DNA from: Bursaphelenchus xylophilus
Lineage: Eukaryota > Nematoda > Chromadorea > Rhabditida > Aphelenchoididae
Assembly: GCA_904066235.2 (NCBI GenBank)
Contig: CAJFCV020000001.1
Location: 14,193,291-14,257,290, forward strand
Length of the DNA stretch: 64,000 bases
Direction: 5' to 3'
The notes under the pieces were generated by a model, which had not been told where the DNA came from, made no database searches, and saw only the letters and a list, made by a program, of their open reading frames with translations. Both the position numbers and the translations under genes were made by a program. Shown piece after piece: positions 1-30,900 of this stretch (the first letter of the stretch is position 1; each line of letters begins with the position of its first letter).

Positions 1-426
1 TTTTTTAAAATATTTTTCGGATTTTTTTGGATATAATATTGTTTTTTTTACTTTTTTTAAGATTAAAATTAAATGAAGTCAAAAAAGTCTAAATATCGAA
101 AAAAAAACTTTTTCTCACATTTTTTTACTTTTTTTATTTATTTATTTTTTTTTTTTTTGAAATTTAATAATTTTTATTTTATTTTTAAAGATGTAAAGAA
201 ACAAATTAAAAACATATTTTTTTTATTATATTTTTTTTATCTTTCAAATAAAAAAAAGCCTAAACATCGAAAAAATTGCAACAACTTTTTCTCACATTTT
301 TTTACTTTTTTTATTTTAGTTATTTTTAGAAATTCATTTATTTTTATTTTATTTTTAAACATGTAAAGAAACAAATTAAAACATCCTTTTTTTATTTTTT
401 TTAACCTTCTCGACATTTTCTTTTTT
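1..426. other. AT-rich low-complexity sequence
   Basis: Mostly T and A runs, with a repeated block near 110-180 and 290-360 that shares a TTTCTCACATTTTTTTAC stretch. I see no gene or splice pattern. Open frames here read only Phe, Lys, Ile and Leu. Confidence 0.6.
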
Positions 427-1860
427 TCATATAAGAGTGAAGATATAAGAACGCAAGAGCCATTTTCAAAAAGCACCCTGAATTTGCTCACTTTTTGGCT
501 CGCAGGCGATTCTTTCATTTTGCTCACCGAAACGGCGAGCAAATTTTTCGCGGCGAGCAAATTTCTATTTTTGCCTCCCGCGGCGAGCAATTTTCTAATT
601 TCGCCTGCCGCGGCAGGCTAGGGAAAGACTTGGCTTTGAGCCAAGTCTTTCCCCTTGGGTGGCTCTTCTTCCCAAAAATTTTTTTGTCAAGATTGCTATA
701 AATTTCTTTATGGTGTACTCTACATGCATCGACAGGACAATAACTCCAAAAGTAAGTTAAATTATCCCTCTTTCTAAATATGCCATGATTTTTTGCATTG
801 CATAAGCTTATCCTGGCGCATTTAGCCATTGTTGTAGGTATACAAATTTAGCTGAATGCTGTTCGTTCTTGCGATTCCATGTACGAAATTTAAGTCTTCC
901 ACGCAAAAGAACCGGCGTCGGGCCTGCTTCGTGCCAGAATTGTTTCAGCATGAAAGGATTTTTTTCTTGATTCGATTTTCGATATTACACTAGATACTTT
1001 TATCAAGTTGCAGGCAAAATCTAATGTTTTTGAAGTTTAAACCCGAATCTACAAAGGTGAGCCATTACTAAACCGTCCCCAACATAACTATTCTTTCAAA
1101 ACTCGGGTTTGAGATGTTTTAGGGCCTAAGTGACCAAGTATAACGTGGATCTAAAAAAAGTCACAAATACCTCTCATACTGTTCTAAACATGGTTTAGAT
1201 CGACCACATAGCTTTGAAATATGGTTTGCTAAGTATAAATACGCATCTATGGTACGTCAAAATTGTTCCATACCTAAAATCGGAAAAAAATCAAAAACGT
1301 ACCTAGTGTAATATCTAAAATCGAAGCAACAAAAAAATCCTTTCATGCTGAAACAATTCTGGCACGAAGACCCCGACGCCGGTTCTTTTGCGTGGAAGAC
1401 TCTCAAATTTCGTTCATGGAATCGCACGAACGAACATCATTCAGCGAAATTTGTATACCTACAACAATGGCTAAATGCGCCAGGATAAGCTTATGTAATA
1501 CAAAAAATGATGGCATACTTAGAAAGAGGGATAATTTAACTTACTTTTGGAGTTATTGTCCTGTCGATGCATGCAGATTACACCATAAAGAAATTTATAT
1601 TAATCTTGACAAAAAAATTTTTGGGAGGAAGAGCCACCAAGGGGAAAGACTTGGCTCAAAGCCAAGTCTTTCCCTAGCCTGCCGCGGCAGGCGAAATTAG
1701 AAAATTGCTCGCCGCTTCGGCGGAGGCGAGCATTTTTGAAAGTTTGCTCGCCGTTTCGGTGAGCAAAATGAAAGAATCGCCTGCGAGCCAAAAAGTGAGC
1801 AAATTCAGGGTGCTTTTTGAAAATGGCTCTTGCGTTCTTATATCTTCACTCTTATATAAA
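427..1860. mobile_element. Foldback element with ~560-bp inverted arms
   Basis: The left arm (about 427-997) is repeated as its reverse complement at about 1300-1860 with only scattered differences, leaving a loop of about 300 bp. Each arm carries a perfect hairpin of AGGGAAAGACTTGGCT and its complement (621-654 and 1641-1674) and several GGCGAGCAAA-type units. The outer ends read TATAAGAGTGAAGATATAAG on the left and the complement on the right. No transposase frame is present. Long inverted arms with internal sub-repeats are typical of foldback elements; assignment to a known superfamily is not possible by eye. Target duplications were not clearly seen. Confidence 0.8.
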
Positions 1861-2510
1861 AATTGTCACTTTTTAATTTTTTAAATTTTTTTCGACCAAA
1901 TAGGTCAAATTTTAGAGAACTATTTTACTTTTTATATTTTTTTCTATTTTAAAATTAAAAATTTTTAAAATAAAATAAAATAAAATTCAATTCCTCTTTT
2001 TTTCCAGACAAAAAATCGTTTCCCCAAAACTCAAAAAAAGTCGAAACATCTTATCTTTGTTGGGCCGGCCCTCCGAAATTAACTTCATTAGGAGCGCGAA
2101 AAAAGCTCACCAAAGAACTCGGGCCCCCGAGGGGGGCGGCATGAAATTAACGCCGCGAAAATGAGGGGCCGGAAATCGGCTAAAAAATTAGGCCCAGAAA
2201 AGGTCACTTATAGTTAGGCGAGATGTTTATGGCCGTTTATTACTTTGGCCAATTTTCTCTTTTTTCAGTTTTTTTTGGGGAAAAATGTTGAGCGGTCAAC
2301 CGAATATGGTCAAAATTCGTGTCTATTCGGCTTTATTTGGGTCATTCTTGGGCAAAGGGCTCATCCTTTTTTACTCTGCCTGCGGAAGCTCTGTAAATCT
2401 TCAGATTTGGGTCAATTTCCGATATTTTTTTGATTTTTTTGGTTTTTTTTATTTGTAAGTTAAATTTCTTTATTTAAAAACAAATTATAATTTTTAATAA
2501 AAAAATTTTT
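1861..2510. other. Gene-free interval with a GC-rich patch
   Basis: AT-rich DNA with a GC-rich patch near 2060-2180 (GGGCCGGCCC, GGGGGGCGGC). No coding exon with supported splice sites was found, and the patch matches nothing else in the window. Confidence 0.4.
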
Positions 2511-2513
2511 GAC

Positions 2514-2812
2514 GGAGACATTTTATACGATCAAACATGTCTCATCGTATAACATGTCGCCTGTAAAGGGCACGGTAAAATTTGACACTAAAATTCATAA
2601 GATTAATTTTTGTTTTGAAAATTTTAGTCAAAGACATTTTATACGTTCAAACAGGTTTCTTCGTATAAAGTGTCGCCGGCAAAGAGTTTTTTAAGATTTT
2701 GCTAAGACATTGAGAAGCTCATTTGTGGTGTATTCGGACTCTATTTACTATGTTCAAAATTTGTTGTGAAGACATTTTATACGATCAAACATGTTTCATC
2801 GTATAACATGTC
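2514..2812 (+). repeat. HP palindrome cluster, three copies
   Basis: Copies lie at about 2515-2558, 2630-2674 and 2770-2812. Each has a left arm GACATTTTATACGAT, a central AAACATGTTT-like core and a right arm ATCGTATAAcATGTC. Spacing between copies is about 115-140 bp. The middle copy is more diverged. Confidence 0.8.
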
Positions 2813-3062
2813 CCAGTTCGCATAGAATTAGCTAGGACTTTTAACAATTTATTATTAGCCTTTTTCTAAAGGATTTAAAAATTTCTAGGCAATCCGTGGA
2901 ACAATTTCTTTTTTTCTTTTTTTAAAATTTTTTATTTTTCCCCCTTTTTCTCATTTTTCTAATTAATCTTTTAATCCCCTTATTTTTCTCGTGTTCCATT
3001 CTCCCTCCAAAAAGATCAAATTGCGCGAAAGAACGAAAAAAATTTTATCGCAGCCCTGAAAA

Positions 3063-22947
<19,885 letters not shown>

Positions 22948-22999
22948 AAACCATGTTTTTGACTGTTTTATGTCATTTTTTGTACATATATGTGAAAAA

Positions 23000-23005
23000 A
23001 ATAAA
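23000..23005 (+). terminator. Poly(A) signal of NALCN gene
   Basis: AATAAA 53 bp after the NALCN stop codon, followed by a T-rich stretch. Confidence 0.7.
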
Positions 23006-23109
23006 ATATTTTTCGAATTTTATTTTTACGTTTTTTATCCATAATTAATCCAAAAATTCATAAAATTTAACGTTCTTTCTCCATAAAACTTCATTCATAG
23101 TCGATTCCA

Positions 23110-25440
23110 CTAAAACATGTTGGTACAGACCCCACCAATGCAGTTTTGTAAGGGCTTGCAGCCACAGTCGAACGAATGGTATGGGTAGGGATTGCAGCCG
23201 CAGATCGCACTCCCACCAAATGGGATCCAACCACCGCGACGGAAACGAGAGAGCGATGCTGGCACAGCTGAAATTAAGGTATGAAATTAATATATACATA
23301 TTATTATATAATTGTTCGGGCGACCCTCAGCACGGCAACTCAGGGAGTCTCCCGCCTCGTTTAGGCGCTTCGCCTACCTAGTATCGGTTGAATTCAAACG
23401 AAATGTCAAAAATTAATTTTTCGTGTGGTTTTCCGACCGAAAAATATTTTTCTCGGAATTATTTTATTTCTTTTGTGAATTTTGACACTTCGTTTGGACG
23501 AAATTAAAAAATGGGCGGGAGACATTTTTGTTCTATCTTGGGTTGCCGTGCTCAGGTTCTCCTTAATTATATAACAGCGCGTTTACTGCTTCTCGACTTA
23601 CTGTATTACAAATTTTTATAAAATATGTATTTCAGCCATTCATAATTAATTGAACTCATTAAAACTACATAGCACCTTGGAATCATGCCGTTTTTCCGTG
23701 TAATTATGTAAAGAACGCAGAAATATTGCATAATCAAAACATTGCTTGGCTTGGCGCGATCATTCAAGCTCTTTTTTTCGGGCTGACAACATCACATTTG
23801 TGCTCCCAAACTAATTGCTGTGACTACTGTCTTCATTCTACTGCTTTAATTCTACTGTGGACTAAACTAATAATATTATCATCGCTTTTGTTATTAATAT
23901 TCTTAATAATAACAACCATTATTCCACTACCTATTATTCCAAAGTATTTCCGTCAAATTATTTCTTATTTCTGCGTGTATATTGTTATATTGTTACCAAC
24001 CCTCGACAATGGATATCACTAACACTGATTGAAGAAGCCTCTTTCAAACCTGTTGCATTGCCGTCACAACGTCGAGCGAAGTCTACGAGGTTTCTGGTGC
24101 CCCATCCAGACGACAACGCTTTGGTATACGCATTAACCAATGGTGGAAAAGCTGATAGAACGGGAATTCTCCGATACGTCTGTACCTACTGCCGTGCCGT
24201 AAACGACAAAAACCGGGGGAATAAAGAAGATGTCACGCATTCGCTTCCAAGTTGGATGTATGACCCAAGCATTAACAGATTTATCAACGATCCCCTGGAG
24301 ATGGCGCCATCCGACCACATTTGTTGTCCAAGAAAGATAAAGTGAGAAAAAGGGCGGGCGCACACTTGCGGGCAACCACTTTGCGGGCAACCACCTTGCG
24401 GGCAATTTTTTTGCGGGCAGCCACTTTGCGGGCAGCCGACATTTGCGGCCAGCACCGGCATTTGCGGGCAGGGTCGACATTTGCGGGCAGCCTGGGACAT
24501 TTGCGGGCAGGGTCGACAGTTGCGGGCAGCCTGGAAGATTTGCGGGCAGCCGGCATTTGCGGGCAACCGACACCTGATTGTGAGGGTAACAGGGTGGACG
24601 TGGAAAAATTACTATGATATTTTGGAAATATGCCGACATTTGCGGGCAGCCGACATTTGCGGGCAACCGGGACTTGAGGATAACAAGGTGGAGATGAAAA
24701 AATTACGGCGATATTTTGGAAGTTTTCCGACATTTGCGGGCAGGCAATACTTGCGGGAAGCCGACATTTGCGGGCAACAGTTCCAAAAGTACCAATACAG
24801 TATGTGTGATTGTTTTTTCCTGTTGCCCGCAAATGTCGGTTGCCCGCAAATGTCGGCAAATTTCCAAAATATCGGAGTAATATTTCTACCTACACCCTAT
24901 AACCCTCAGGTGCCGGTTGCCCGCAAATGTCCCAGGCTGCCCGCAAATGTTTCAGCTGCCCGCAAATGTGACCCCCCAAATTTTGCCCGCAAAGTGGTTG
25001 CCCGCAAAAAAATTCCCCGCAAACTGGTTGCCCGCAAAGTGGTTGCCCGCAAGTGTCGCGACGCCCGGCGCATATTGTTGAATACGGTAAGTCAATTATT
25101 TCTCATTTTTAGGTTGCGGAAACCTCTGGAAAAGTCGCCTCTATACATGCCCAGACTGCTAATATTTCCAGCAGTAAACTTGCTTGCCCCTTTTAATCGT
25201 TTCTGCAAAATTTTTATACGGAGCGATGAAACATGTTTAACCATATAAAATGTCGTAGCGAAAAAAGTAATTTTACCGGATTTATGTTGACCACTGAGAG
25301 ATTCCGTGAGTAAAACATCAAACAATTTTTCACTTCATTAAATAGGCAACGTTGGAAAATTAATGAAATCAGAATTTACCTCGCCAAGAACAATTTAATA
25401 CTAGCAAAAGAATCAACATTGATTTTATTAGAGAACTCAT
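23110..25440 (-). CDS. Secreted six-cysteine peptide A
   Basis: Exons 25380-25440 and 23110-23267, joined in phase 1; 72 aa. Exon 1 encodes a signal peptide (MSSLIKSMLILLLVLNCS). Exon 2 encodes a mature part with RFRR, a possible proprotein cleavage site, and a cysteine pattern C-x-C-x9-C-x-C-x5-C-x4-C (CGC, CGC, NC, VC). The gene at 26327-27150 has the same exon lengths (61 and 158 nt), the same signal type and the same cysteine frame, which confirms both models. I do not recognise the family. The 2.1-kb intron holds a MITE, a coding fragment and a GCGGGC foldback array. Secreted defence or signalling peptide is an inference. Confidence 0.8.
23345..23560. mobile_element. MITE with GCACGGCAAC / GTTGCCGTGC ends
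   Basis: Left end GCACGGCAACTCAGG and right end GGTTGCCGTGCTCAGG flank TTTCCGACCGAAAAATATTT and TTTTGACACTTCGTTTGGAC. Related blocks lie in the first introns of the Y genes (56085-56230 and 60230-60380). Intron of peptide gene A. Confidence 0.65.
24058..24345 (+). pseudogene. Coding fragment with CxxC and CC motifs
   Basis: An open stretch of 95 codons reads as real protein: NGGKADRTG, YVCTYCRAVN, HSLPSWMYD, DHICCPR. It has no convincing start or splice context, lies antisense in the intron of peptide gene A, and runs into the foldback array at 24350. It is probably a captured piece of a transposon or host gene. Family not recognised. Confidence 0.45.
24350..25075. repeat. GCGGGCA-unit foldback array
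   Basis: From 24360 to 24780 the unit TTTGCGGGCAGCC (variants GGCAACC, GGCAGGG) recurs about 18 times on the plus strand. From 24820 to 25060 its complement GGCTGCCCGCAAATG recurs about 12 times. The outer ends match as inverted repeats (CTTGCGGGCAACCACTTTGC). The array can fold on itself over about 700 bp. Confidence 0.85.
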
Positions 25441-25668
25441 AGCTTCTACTTTAATGTAATCAAGTATTTTTCTGATACTTGCAAAGCCTTTATACGGGCC
25501 GGTAGAAATTATTTCTCAATAAGGGCTTAAAAATCACAACGCTACTTCCCCAATAACAAATATGAGGAAAAATGCAGATTTCCGTTTTATCGTAAACCTT
25601 TGTCGCTGTGAGAGTGCACAAAGTGAGGGCAACGTATCTTCAAATCAAGCTTGACATAGCAATCGCAC

Positions 25669-25840
25669 GGACATTTTATACGAACAAACATGTTTAATCG
25701 TAAAAATTGTCTCTTCTAAAGTAATTTTGCTTGGAATGACGCGAACCACATCTTGATAAGAATGGTAATTTTCTAATTTGAGATTGTAGTTGTAGGGATA
25801 TTTTATACGATCAAACATGTTTCGTCGTGTGAAATGTCCT
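25669..25840 (+). repeat. HP palindromes, two diverged copies
   Basis: Copies at about 25669-25716 and 25797-25840, about 127 bp apart, upstream of peptide gene A. A third decayed copy is at 25214-25255 inside its intron. Confidence 0.7.
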
Positions 25841-26326
25841 ACTGGCTGGAAAATCATATTCTTTGAATTTAAATTGACAATTCAAATAGTTTTACCCCAA
25901 AATTCCTAGAAAAATCACCATATTGCTCAGGCATTTTGCCTTAATTTTCAAAAACTCACCAAAATTGACCAAAATTAGGAGGAAAAACAAAATCAAAGCC
26001 TTAGAAGCCATCGAAAACAACGTGATCTGTCTGTTACAGGGTCAGCGGGCTCACTTTACAACAAACACATTAAAAACACCCCGCAAAAATGTTTTCATTT
26101 GGGGATTTTCATAAATTTGCGGGTTTTTGAGCCCACACTGGTAATATTAGCACGGTGACGCATGGTAAATTTGCGTATGCAATGAGTAATCGAAATCCAA
26201 AACTCGAAATTGATGGAATTTCACATTTTTATGGACAAAAAACGTTAAATTTTATGCATTATGGAGAAAAAACGTAAATTTTTTATTCGGCCGAACATAA
26301 AAATTTTATAAAATTGAGTCTTTTTA

Positions 26327-27150
26327 TCATCCCCACTGTCCCATGGATTGACAAACACCGGCTATGCACGCCTGCAACGGCTGACATCCGCATTTGACTC
26401 CGGCCGGCTGCGAGTAGGGGAACGGAGAACATCCACAGACTGCGGCTGGATAGGGTGCCTGCCATTGCCGACGGAAACGGGATTCTGAGAGTCATAATGT
26501 TTAACGGGGATCAACAAACATTCGGAAAAGCTATAATGCAGTGACGGGTCTAATGCAGCGACAAAAAACGTACTATTTTGCGTCCGGGAATCATCAAAAA
26601 ATGGAGCAAAATTCTTCCCTCTGCAACTAAAAAAACTGCGTTTTCCACGACACGCCGCACGTCACACTGAGGAGTCTGGTGACCAGAATAGACTCTTCGC
26701 TATCGGTTTTTTACATTTCGTCTAAGAGAGAAAAAAGACACGCAAAAGCGTACTCTCTCGCCCCAAAAATTCCCCATTTCTTCCCCGACAAAACGTTTTT
26801 TCGCGTCTTTTTTTGGCAAAGTGCCAATTCATTCACCGGACTGTTTTAGCTTATCTCGGTTTGACGTGCGCCGTTTCCCTCACAAAAAGCGCTTTTGAAG
26901 TCGGAGTTTTTTCACTTCGAGAGGGAGGTATTTCGCCGCATTTTTTGATACTTCCCGGATGCAAAATCGCACCTCTTTTGCCGCTGGATCAGGGCCGCCA
27001 CTGTAACTATACGCAAATGTTCAATATTGTAACACCAGCCTTGTAAACCCCACTAACTACCATGAATTCACATTAAGTTTCGAGCTTACCTTGAGCGCAT
27101 ACAGTTAACATCAGCAAAATTATAAAAATCAATTTCATTAGAGAAGCCAT
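26327..27150 (-). CDS. Secreted six-cysteine peptide B
   Basis: Exons 27090-27150 and 26327-26484 in phase 1, 72 aa, paralogue of peptide A. Signal peptide MASLMKLIFIILLMLTVCAQ (20 aa, ending exactly at the exon junction), then ESRFRRQWQ and cysteines in C-x-C-x12-C-x-C-x5-C-x4-C. The spacing between the second and third cysteine differs from A by three residues; the CGC, PLQ and GVC positions are kept. The 605-bp intron contains a repeat shared with the Y-gene upstream regions. Function unknown; a secreted disulphide-rich mini-protein is certain only at the sequence level. Confidence 0.8.
26640..26800 (-). repeat. Repeat shared with Y-gene upstream regions
   Basis: In inverted orientation this block matches 59475-59640 and 63570-63730: GGGGAATTTTTCGGGCGAGA, ACGTTTTTGCGTGTC, AACCGATAGCGAAGAGTCTA, GTCACCAGACTCCTCAGTG. 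It is a dispersed element, not a feature of one gene family. Confidence 0.75.
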
Positions 27151-27599
27151 GACCTCTAGTGTAAAGTATAAATATGGTTTGTTTCTATATTTCGGAACGT
27201 TTTGTAAACTTTAAGCCGTAAAAAAACATTTCTCGACTTTCGAAGTGTTGTTTTAGAGATAACAGGAGTTGCGAAAAAATCCAAGTTTTGGTTTCAAATT
27301 TTTTTTAATTTCTTCACACACACATAACATAAATATAAATTTTACTATACAGAAAGACAAATAAAATATTTGTAAAAAAAGGCTTGCTAGTAAAAGGTCG
27401 GAGGTTTTTGGAGTATATAGTTACACAGTAAAGCGGGAATTACGTTAAGGAAATAACAAAAAATGAGCCGAAAATTGCATAAAATTTTTGAAGGTGACAA
27501 AATGACTAGAAGAAATGCAAATAAACGTGAAATTTTACAAGGGTTTTTCATCGAAATCTGAGCGTCGCAACGCAAAAATTTTCCCCATTTTTGGGCGTA

Positions 27600-27966
27600 T
27601 CAGTCTGTCGGGAAAATAATGACCGCAAATATCGCCGCTCCGATCGCTTCGCTGAAGTGAAAAACAATTTGATTTCGCTCTGGCCGCTCTCCGCATTTCG
27701 CGTGCTCTCTCGTCAAAAAAGACCGTTAAATATCCTGAGTTTTTATGCAAAGCGTAAGCTAAAATCCTCAGCTATGCTTTTGTAGCCGATTTTTATTGTT
27801 TTAGGCAATTTTTCTGTGTGGAGACATTTTATACGATCAAACATGTTTCATCGTATAAAATGTCCTAGTGGCAAAAAAATCAATTAAGTCGCGACACAAT
27901 TCATGTTCTCGGCGGCGACGCGATTTTGGTTGCGTCAGAGTGCTTATTACTTTCCCGACAGACTGA
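27600..27966. mobile_element. CAGTCTGTCGGG MITE split by an R3-HP insert
   Basis: Left end TCAGTCTGTCGGGAAAATAA at 27600 and right end TTACTTTCCCGACAGACTGA at 27966 belong to one MITE. Between about 27662 and 27870 lie R3 (GGCCGCTCTCCGCATTTCGC) and an HP palindrome (27820-27866). The MITE is therefore older than that insertion. Confidence 0.75.
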
Positions 27967-27995
27967 TAACGACGATAAAAAGCAATAAAAACTGT

Positions 27996-30900
27996 CTAAT
28001 TTTCAGCCGCTCTGCATTGATGCCGCTTCATCAGGTCGTCGGTGGGGAAAGTCAGCCGACACTTCTCACACTGCAGTTGCTTCGTGTCCGCCGTAACGCA
28101 GAAGACATAGTCCTGCAGCAGGCTCTTGTCCGACAACATTTGGCTCTCATTGTCGGCGCGACGCTTCGACATTTCGTCGCCGTGCGACGTGCGCAGATGG
28201 TTCTTGATGCCGCGCGCGGAATAGCCTTTGTAGCCGCAAAGCAGACAGACGAACGCTTGGACCAGCGAGTGTTTATGGCGAATATGTTGAGCGAGTTGGG
28301 CGTGCGTGGCCGGAACGTAATCACATTGGGAACAACGAGAGGGCACCTGAAAAGAGGAGGGGTGAAAATGGGAGTTAGGGGTGGTATACTTGAGAGTTTG
28401 GAGCCAAAAAAAGTGGAGTTAAATCTCTGTACAACGAACCGTGAGGAACGAAAAAAAATATTCGTTATAAAGAGGTTTTGTTGTACAAAGGCTTGGTCTA
28501 AAATTGGCCGTTGGGGCCTCCGAAATTTGTTGGTTATACAGAGGTTTGTCACTATCAGTCCGTCGGTAAAATAATGAGGACTCTGTCGCATCGATAAAGA
28601 AACGTATCGCGGAAAATTCAACTTGCTTTTCAATTCAGCGACCGATGGGCGCAGCTACATTGTGCTCATTATTTTCCCGACAGACTCATGCATTTTTCTG
28701 TTTATGACCCCGCTAGGTGTAGGAAAATCAGAAAAAAGTATGGCGAAATCTCGTAATATGTCGACAATGCCGCCAAATTTGGTTAAATCGCAAAAAAGTT
28801 GGCGAATTGTTGAGAAATATGGCAAAATCGCAAACAATGTGGCCAAATCTTGTAATAAATGGGAAATTTTTTAAAATTTGGCCAAATCGAAAAAATGTAG
28901 CCAATCAGCGAAAAGTGTTTCCAAATTGCAAAAAAGTTGGCCATCTGGGAAGAGATATGGCCAAAGGGCAAGAAAAGTGGCCAAAATATGAAAAATGTGG
29001 CCATCTCTTGCAATAAATCTGAAATCTAACCAAACTTGGCCAAGTCAAAACAACAATGCCAATTTGGCCAAAATGGCCACATTTTTTTCAATTTGGCCAC
29101 ATTTAGAGCTAGTAAATTTTGGCCATGTTTCACACATCTTTCTCACCAACCTAACATTTTTTCCTACCTTCCTCGCCGGTTCCATCTCCTCAATCTCCTC
29201 GATGGTAACTCGGTTTTTACAGTAGTATTTCCGATGACTTGTTAGCGTCTCCTTCGACATGAATGCAACACCACAATCGCAGGCGAACGGTTTCTTGGCC
29301 TCGGCGTTGGCTTTGTCTTCCTCTTTTGGACCGTTCTTTTGCGACAAATCCAAGGGTCGACTTGAGGATTCGGCCGAATCGCAAAATCGCTTGGATGAGG
29401 AGGAAGAGGAGGAGGTGCGCATTCTAAAACAAAGGAATTTTTTGGTCAAATCTTTCGAATTTAATTTTTATTACCCCTTTTATTACCACTTTTTTGAAAT
29501 AAAGTAGAAAGTTCAAAAGGAAATTGAAAGAATCTTGATTTCAAAACAAAACCCCAAGGGAATTCGCGAAAAAGTTATGTGAGTAAAAACCGGATCTTTT
29601 GCAGATTCAAAAAATATAATTTTTGTAAATTTTCATCCATTGTTTTATCTGATACGGCAGTTTTAGAAAGTGCATAGACTTTTTTTCGACTTCTCAGTTT
29701 CACAGTGCAAAAAGCTTGGCGACAAAAAGGTCTACCCACTTTTGGAAAAGCGTAATGCTAGTCCGTCGCACGGACCCACCTTGCACTGTGCAAATTCTTG
29801 CTTTTTTTGTACGGTGCAATAGGTTTTTTCTCGGCCACAGGACGTTTTATACGATGAAACATGTTTGATCGTATAAAATGTCTTCGAACAAGAAAATCTT
29901 GTAGAAACATCGTCAGTCTGTCGGGAAAATATTCAGCGGAATGTTGTTGCGCCGGTCATGTCACTGGAGTGAAAAGCAATTTGATTTTGTCGCGACACAA
30001 TTCATTTTCTTGGCGGCAATGCAATTTTCGATGCGACAGAGTGCTCATTATTTTCCAGACAGACTGATTGACTTTTTCATAGTTGTTTAAGAACGTTCAA
30101 ACTCGCAATTGATGATGATCTACAATGCCCAAACTCGAACCGTTTTGACCTACCGTTTCCTCCCCAGCAGCGTCGGGTTCAGCTCAGTGCCGCTCAAGAT
30201 TGTCGCCGTTGCCGTCACATTCCCGTTGCTGGTGCTTGGTCCATTCTGGCTGTTCAGTTGATGAACAAACGCCAAGGGCAAACCGAACTCGCCGGCCTGC
30301 GGGTTCAACGGGAACTTCCCGTGAATTGGGAGCTGAAGTTGAGAGGCGAAGGCGGAGTCCAGAAGGAGGGAACGGGAGGTGACCGGGACTTGACGACTAA
30401 TCGCCACTGGGATTATCGTCTGCGCGGGGCCCACCACCTGAAATTTGAAGTTTCGTGGAGGGCAGAATACGATGTAAAATTGTAGTTTTTCAGAAAAAAT
30501 AATTTTGACACTCCGAGATGTCAAAATCAGCAGGTCGGGAAAATAATGTGGATTTTTCGCGTAACTCAGCTGCCGTTGCAAGACATAAACCAGCGTTTCA
30601 GGGTTCGATTTGTACATCATTTGGAAGGAGGTTACAAAATTTGAAGGGGAGACAGCTTATACGATCAAACATGTTTCGTCGTATAATATGTCCCCCACAT
30701 TCACAATTTTAGAGCCAGCTTTCTGATAGACGGAGAATAACTAATATAACCAAAAAGTTTATGCGGAGACATTTTATACGATCAAACATGTTTCTTCGTA
30801 TAATATGTCCCATACAATATAACCTCTGACATAGAAAGCCGGCTTTCTGAATCTATCAGAAAGCCAGCTTCGGATATAACCAAAAAAGTTTATGCGGAGA

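Noticed and set aside
73..366. 97-codon frame in the first 400 bases
   Set aside because: It consists almost wholly of Phe, Lys, Ile and Leu from A/T runs.
524..1700. Two ~100-codon frames with nearly the same protein in the foldback arms
   Set aside because: They are the same repeat-arm sequence read on opposite strands, including the hairpins; no start context, no homologous protein, and the likeness is explained by the inverted repeat.
24133..25248. Frames of 126-255 codons with repeated GICGQ/ARKC-like units
   Set aside because: They run through the GCGGGCA foldback array on both strands and reflect unit periodicity only.
30200..30485. Plus-strand frames in the zinc-finger gene
   Set aside because: They are antisense shadows of exon 4, which has clear splice sites and phase on the minus strand.
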